Positions 51,601 through 57,600 of a DNA stretch of 64,000 nt are shown here, one piece after another. Made by a program: the position numbers and the translations under genes. The stretch's first letter is position 1; each line of letters opens with the position of its first letter. The DNA comes from Patiria miniata (Eukaryota; Echinodermata; Asteroidea; Valvatida; Asterinidae), in the NCBI RefSeq assembly GCF_015706575.1, contig NW_024037076.1:6420777-6484776 (forward strand), given 5' to 3'. A model generated the notes under the pieces. That model saw only the letters and a list, made by a program, of their open reading frames with translations, was not told where the DNA came from and did no database searches.

Positions 51601-54600
51601 AATAAAAAAAAATTACTTGTCATAACTTTCAAATTTAGTACTATCTACTAACAATTTTATATATTTTTTTAAATGTAAATCATGTTCAATTCAGCCATTG
51701 GCTGGACTTATGATGTTTTTGTAATAAACCACTTTGAAATGAAATGAAGAAAATGAAAATTGTAGGTTTTATCCAATAATTGGAAAATTTCCAAATTATC
51801 ATAACATATAAAATGAAAAAATATTTCTAACTTATCATAACTAATATAAAATTTAAAAAGCCTACTTTATTTCACCTGCATTGCCCAGTAATCAAAAACC
51901 TTTTTTTATGAATAAGAGCAAAAGAATGAAATGTAGAACAGTTTGATATATTCATTGCATTCAGTAGCTATCTTTGAGATATGCCTTGTTATGTTCATTC
52001 ATTAATAATGAATACACAAGATGTGCACTCATGCACATCCCTTACAAACAAATCACGTACCTCAAAGATGGCTGTAGTGCAAATGATCCACTGTAATAAG
52101 AGAGACTTGTAGTATTCAGAGTACGGTTAACATTTGTTTTACAGAAGGCTAGAATGACCGTTTGCATTCCCTGTGTTTTTTTTCTTCCAGAAACAATAGT
52201 TCTCAAAATCTGGCAAATCTAGGGTTTTTAACCTTGTCCCAGTTTGGATATTAACCAGTGTGTTGTTAGGCCCCCCAAAAAAGTCTCCGGTTTCTGGTAT
52301 GCGCGCGCGTCGCCGTAGCCCTGCGCGTCGGCAAAATGAAAAAGTTTTTTTTTCAATAAAAGATGATGTCTCAAAACCGCCAAACTCACTGGTTTGACTG
52401 GAATTCTGCTGCAGCACAGTTTAAACATGTTTTTAGATGGGGGTATGATCGAGAATAAGCTTTATGTGGACTCTCTGGACTCCCGTACATTTTGCACTAA
52501 GTTTAGTCGGGCACCATTTGCAGTCATCAGCCGACATTTGAAGCAAAAAAGTCGGGTAAAAAAAAAAAAAAGCCGCGTCGCCACACCACTTTTTGGGCAA
52601 GCTCCATACCAGAAACCGGAGACTTTTTTTTTGGCCTTACGTTCACCTTTCTCTCTTTGCAGGGTAATCCAACACCAGGACATCCTGGTAACCCAGGCCC
52701 ACCAGGATCCCCAGGACCCGGCCCTGGTTCAATAGTAAGTATAGGATCATGTCCCTCTACCAAACATCCACATCCACTATCACCTCATACATATTTATGA
52801 GCCAAATGCACTTCTTTCATTGGTTTGTAGTCCAGTGTGTCAGTGATGTTAATGTAGCTATCCTAGACACATGATGTTTTACATCTGTCTGGTGCAAAAT
52901 TTGATCATTACTAGGCCAAATACAAGGGAAAGTAGATTTTTTTTCTGTTGTCATCACATCATAAGTTTCCCTTGCCTGTAGTGATGGTCCATAGTTCTTG
53001 ACAGATTAAGTTTTGAAGGAAGTATAGCTAGAATTTGTATTGTTTCTTTTTCTTAACAGGGACCGCAGGGTCACAAAGGTGTGCAGGGCCCCAAGGGTAT
53101 AAGGGTGAGTCTCATATTAATCCACTCAATTATGAGTTCGCAATGGTGTGTACACTTTCTGGGAACATACTTGGCTTAAGAAATTGACAAGAATTTCTGG
53201 GCATTTAAAATCACCACCATACTACACAATTCAGTGGGCGTGTATGTGTGATCTGATACACTGTGCCCTCTGGAGACATGCACACAATAGGAAACAAAAG
53301 ATTGTATACGTCTCCACAGGGCACAAAATAGATATATGGATTTTACAACAACAAAAAAACTTAGGAATTTCCAAGGTATGTTGATCTGTCGCAAATGGTA
53401 GAGTTTTAGAAAAGGGGTAGTAAGTCCGAATTTCAGCCAAATAAATTAATTCTGGTTAAAATAAGAGCATTTTGAAACTGTACTTTCAAACTCGAAAACT
53501 TTACACGAAAACAAAGAAATGTCCCCACGAGTATGAGTTGCTCTCGAGTTGATTGCTCGCAACACGCCTGTGAAGCAGGTGACTTCTACCAAGATGTGAA
53601 AACTACAACCCTCGAAATTGTAGAGCAGAGGTCTTCCATGCCACCTCGCCTTCATGTATATCAGATATTAATATTAAATTTGCTCAAGTTATACACTGCA
53701 ACATATTTAAAAATATTTTCTCTCCTAGCAAATTTCAGTTTGTGTGTTTTATTTATACGGGAAAAATACTTCCTTTTTCTATTTTGGCCCTTTTTAACCC
53801 TCTGTAAATGTACTTTTGCACCCAAAGTATACAAAAAGATATGCCTGACATATCGTCGGCCGCAGATAATTCAAAATTTGTATAGTAATTATTCCATAAC
53901 TATTAAAACGTGAGAGGTTTTTTGTTCGAAGTCATTCAAATGTAAATAACAATTGTATTGCTAGACAAATATCAATTTAAAAACAAAATCTATTTTTCGG
54001 GTTGAGACTTGAAAATAGCATGGATAGAGCAACTTTAGTGATAGGTGTTAATTGAAATTAATGAGATACAGGTGTTGTGTTTCAGGGTCCCCCTGGACCC
54101 CCAGGTCCCCCTGGCCCACCTGCAGGCACGGCTCCTCTACCCACCACAATACCAAGGATCACACCTTCAACACTTACACCCACGGTAGGTTGGGAATAGT
54201 CCTGAATCATAAAGTGGTATAGCTTTGTCCACATGTGTGTTTTCCTGTGGGAGCCAAGTGGGGATGAGAGCCACCAAGCTCCCATAAGAAAGCACACATG
54301 TTAACCAAGTGTAACCCTCCAGCACAAAAAAAGTCACTTGGACTAAATTATGAAAACTGGGATTTAGGGCTCATTGGAAAGGACATTAAATAAGGCATCT
54401 GATGATGTATAGAATATGGGAATTGGACAAAATATGACGGAGTTACAGGTATTTTCAGTTCCAAATTTTCATCAATATTCAATGTTGTATAGACTATAGG
54501 CTGTATCTTAAAATATGGCCATGCAGCTTCCGACTGGTTTTGTGCTTGAGCGTCACATAAACTTTGGCCTTGTTGTGTAGTAATGACTGGCAGTGTGAGC

Positions 54601-57600
54601 ATTTTGTGGAATGGACTTCAGTTAAAGACTGCAAATTTCAGCATGAATGTTATGTGAGTAAATTTGTTTTGCATTTATATTCATGGCAAGCATGAACTAA
54701 TGTGATAGTATGCATTTTGTGCTGCTTGTGGCAAACTTTTAATATTTATAGACTCCAGACACAATTACCCCGAACGGTGAAAAAGATACTTGTGTACTAT
54801 TGTGGCCATTCACCCATGCCCAGTTGCACTCCTTTGCAAATATGATGGGAGTAAGAAACACGATGAAGGCTTGTGCATACCCTTTGAGCACCGTATGCAT
54901 GCAAACCAGTACGCACATGCACTGTGTCCCTAATACCATACTTGCTGTTCTCAACATACAGTGCATGCAATTTGCTGTTCCTACAAAATGGTCTTAGCGA
55001 ATTTTGAAACATTTTGTAAGTTAATTGTAGGAATGTGTAGAATTACAAGGAAAACACAGGGAAGGATCTTCTGAATGAATATTACTTGCTCTGGTTACTT
55101 GCTCTTTTTTAACAGCCTTCTGTGCCAGACATTAGGAAGAGAACAGGCACCGAGTCCGACCCAGCTGTCAATTGTAAAGACTTAAAATCAGATTTTCCAG
55201 ATTATCCTGATGGTAAGTACTCTTATTGCTGTTAGTAAGTTTAACTTATGAACATATAATGTTTGAAATTTTCCACACAAGTTAAAATTTTGAATCAGTA
55301 GAAAGTATAGGCAGCACACGTCCACTCAACTCTTGAAATATTAAAAGAAGCATATACAAACAATGCATGTTAAAATGCATAAAATCAAATTTGGTTGACA
55401 ACTGTGAGTTTCTATGGTCTTGATTGAGAGGGAACCAGTGGAATGTACGTCAATACCATGAAATACCCGCTGACTATTCAATATCAAAAATGATGTTGTA
55501 TAGTTATCCGGGTACTTTTCCGAAAGTATGCAATACGCTGATATATTGTACTTCTTTGAAGCCTGCTATGAATACTATTTTGCAGTATTCAAGCCAAATG
55601 ATGTATACTTTATAGACTAATTGTTGGTTCAAGTCCCACCCGAGCAACCCTGAGAAATTTTCTGGAAAGCTCTTGGGCAAATTATGCATTGCAGGTAAAA
55701 ATCTGTCGGTGAAAGAGAAAGCCAAAATGAGATTTACATCTTCCCGTTGTAATAACTCCATTTCACAAGTCTTGTTTCAACTGGGTTTGGACCAACAGGA
55801 CAGTACTGGCTGGATCCCAATGAGGGTTCAGCAGGGGACAAGTTCCAGGCATACTGTGACCTGACTGGAGGTGGTAGGACCTGTGTCAGCCCCATCACTC
55901 AAACTGTGAGTAGCAACAACATGGCAGAGGGTTTTGTTTTGTAAGATCCACCACAATGCTGTAATTTGTATGACATTCATCTTTGGAAATACAAAGTCTT
56001 CCTTCTCATTGTTTTGATGGATCCTTTGAATTTAATAATTTTGAAGGTAGAGTATATCATTTGCAGCTATCCAAGAAAGTAACTAACGAAATAATTGTTG
56101 AAAAGCATACTTGGTTTAAAGATAGTAATGACACTAAAGTCCCTGTGAAATTATTCTTTCTCGTGTACTGTCATTATAAAAAAAAGAATAAAAGAAGGTC
56201 ATTTCGTGAGATGCATCTAAAGACGAATTTTGGATATTTCCGTTGGTAGTTTGTTTTTAATTCGGCGAAGTCATGAATGGGTGCGCGCAAGCATTGACAC
56301 AACGTGCACACGTGCGCGGTTGCTTTAATTCGTCAGTTCAGTGCGTGACATTGTGTAGCTGCAATCGGCCAAATGAGAAAGTGTCCCGAATGCTGATTTC
56401 GGGCGCAATTCCAAACATGACTCAGCAACTTGTGAATGGAAATCAAGATCCTAGAATATTGTTTTCTCGGAATATACAGCATTCACTGAGTTAAAACTTT
56501 GTCAGGTTAGTTGTTAAGCACTCGTCTTTAGATTTTGAGTACTTTTGTTGTTTTAAACAAAAACAAATTCACAAATGACAAATGATATACTCTACCTTTA
56601 AACTGGCCACTCTTGTTCTTGGACTTTTACCAATTTGAAATTGACTTCAAACAAAATTCAGTACCTTTGGTTTGTAATGTTAAGATACACTTGTTTTCTA
56701 GATTGTTTAAAAGCATCACCACTGTAACTGTAGAACTTGACCAATTTCCTCTTTACTCTATGGAGAGGTAATATTTAGGGCAAATAGATTTAGTTCTGTT
56801 GCCCGAACTTCAAAATCTAAATATGGCAATTCACAAGTGAACAAAGGTAGGGATGCTGCGTAGCACTGTGTAGAGCATGGAAATATTAATAGTAAATGTG
56901 GAACAGTGCTCACCAGATAGTAGTTGTACCCAAGCTTTCGGACATCCGTCCTTCAGGGGAAGTTGTTCTTGCATTACCAGGTGAGAACGTCCCCAGATCG
57001 AATATGAGAAGCTCTTGTTCTTTGCGTTGTGCGTCAGTTGTTGTCGTAGTTACGAAGCACACTTGCATGTTATCACAAGTATACGGATAGTGGCTGCCGA
57101 GTTCTCACACTATGCAGATGTTCGGTGAATCGGTCGGCGAGGCGTCGCTTTGTTTCTCCAATGTAGTTTTTGTTACATTGTTTGCAAGTAACGCAATATA
57201 CCAAGTTTGTCGTGGTGCAGGTGTACTTGCTATGGATGTAAATGAATATGGATTTCCTTAACTTCAAAATACTCGGAGACTGTGTTTCCCTCTGTTTTCT
57301 TGTGTTCGTTTTTCTGCATCAGCTTGAAACAAAAGCATGGGACATTAGTGAAGCAGGCTGGTTCAGCACTTGGCCGGAAGGATTCACGATAACCTATCAA
57401 GCAAGCACAGTCCAACTGAGATTTTTACATTTAAGAAGTAAAAAGGCCACTCAAGAGTAAGTATGATTACTTTGTATGCTATATGCTAAAGTTATCCTTA
57501 ACAACTTATTCAAGAAATGCAGGAATTTAACTTGTCTTGAAGTCTCAAGTACGAATAGATACCAAAGTACAGAAAACAAATGTATTGCAAAAGAGTTACC

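Noticed and set aside
53533-53913. Open frame of 126 codons in intron 40
   Set aside because: The translation is low-complexity and hydrophobic, from AT-rich DNA, with no recognisable domain.
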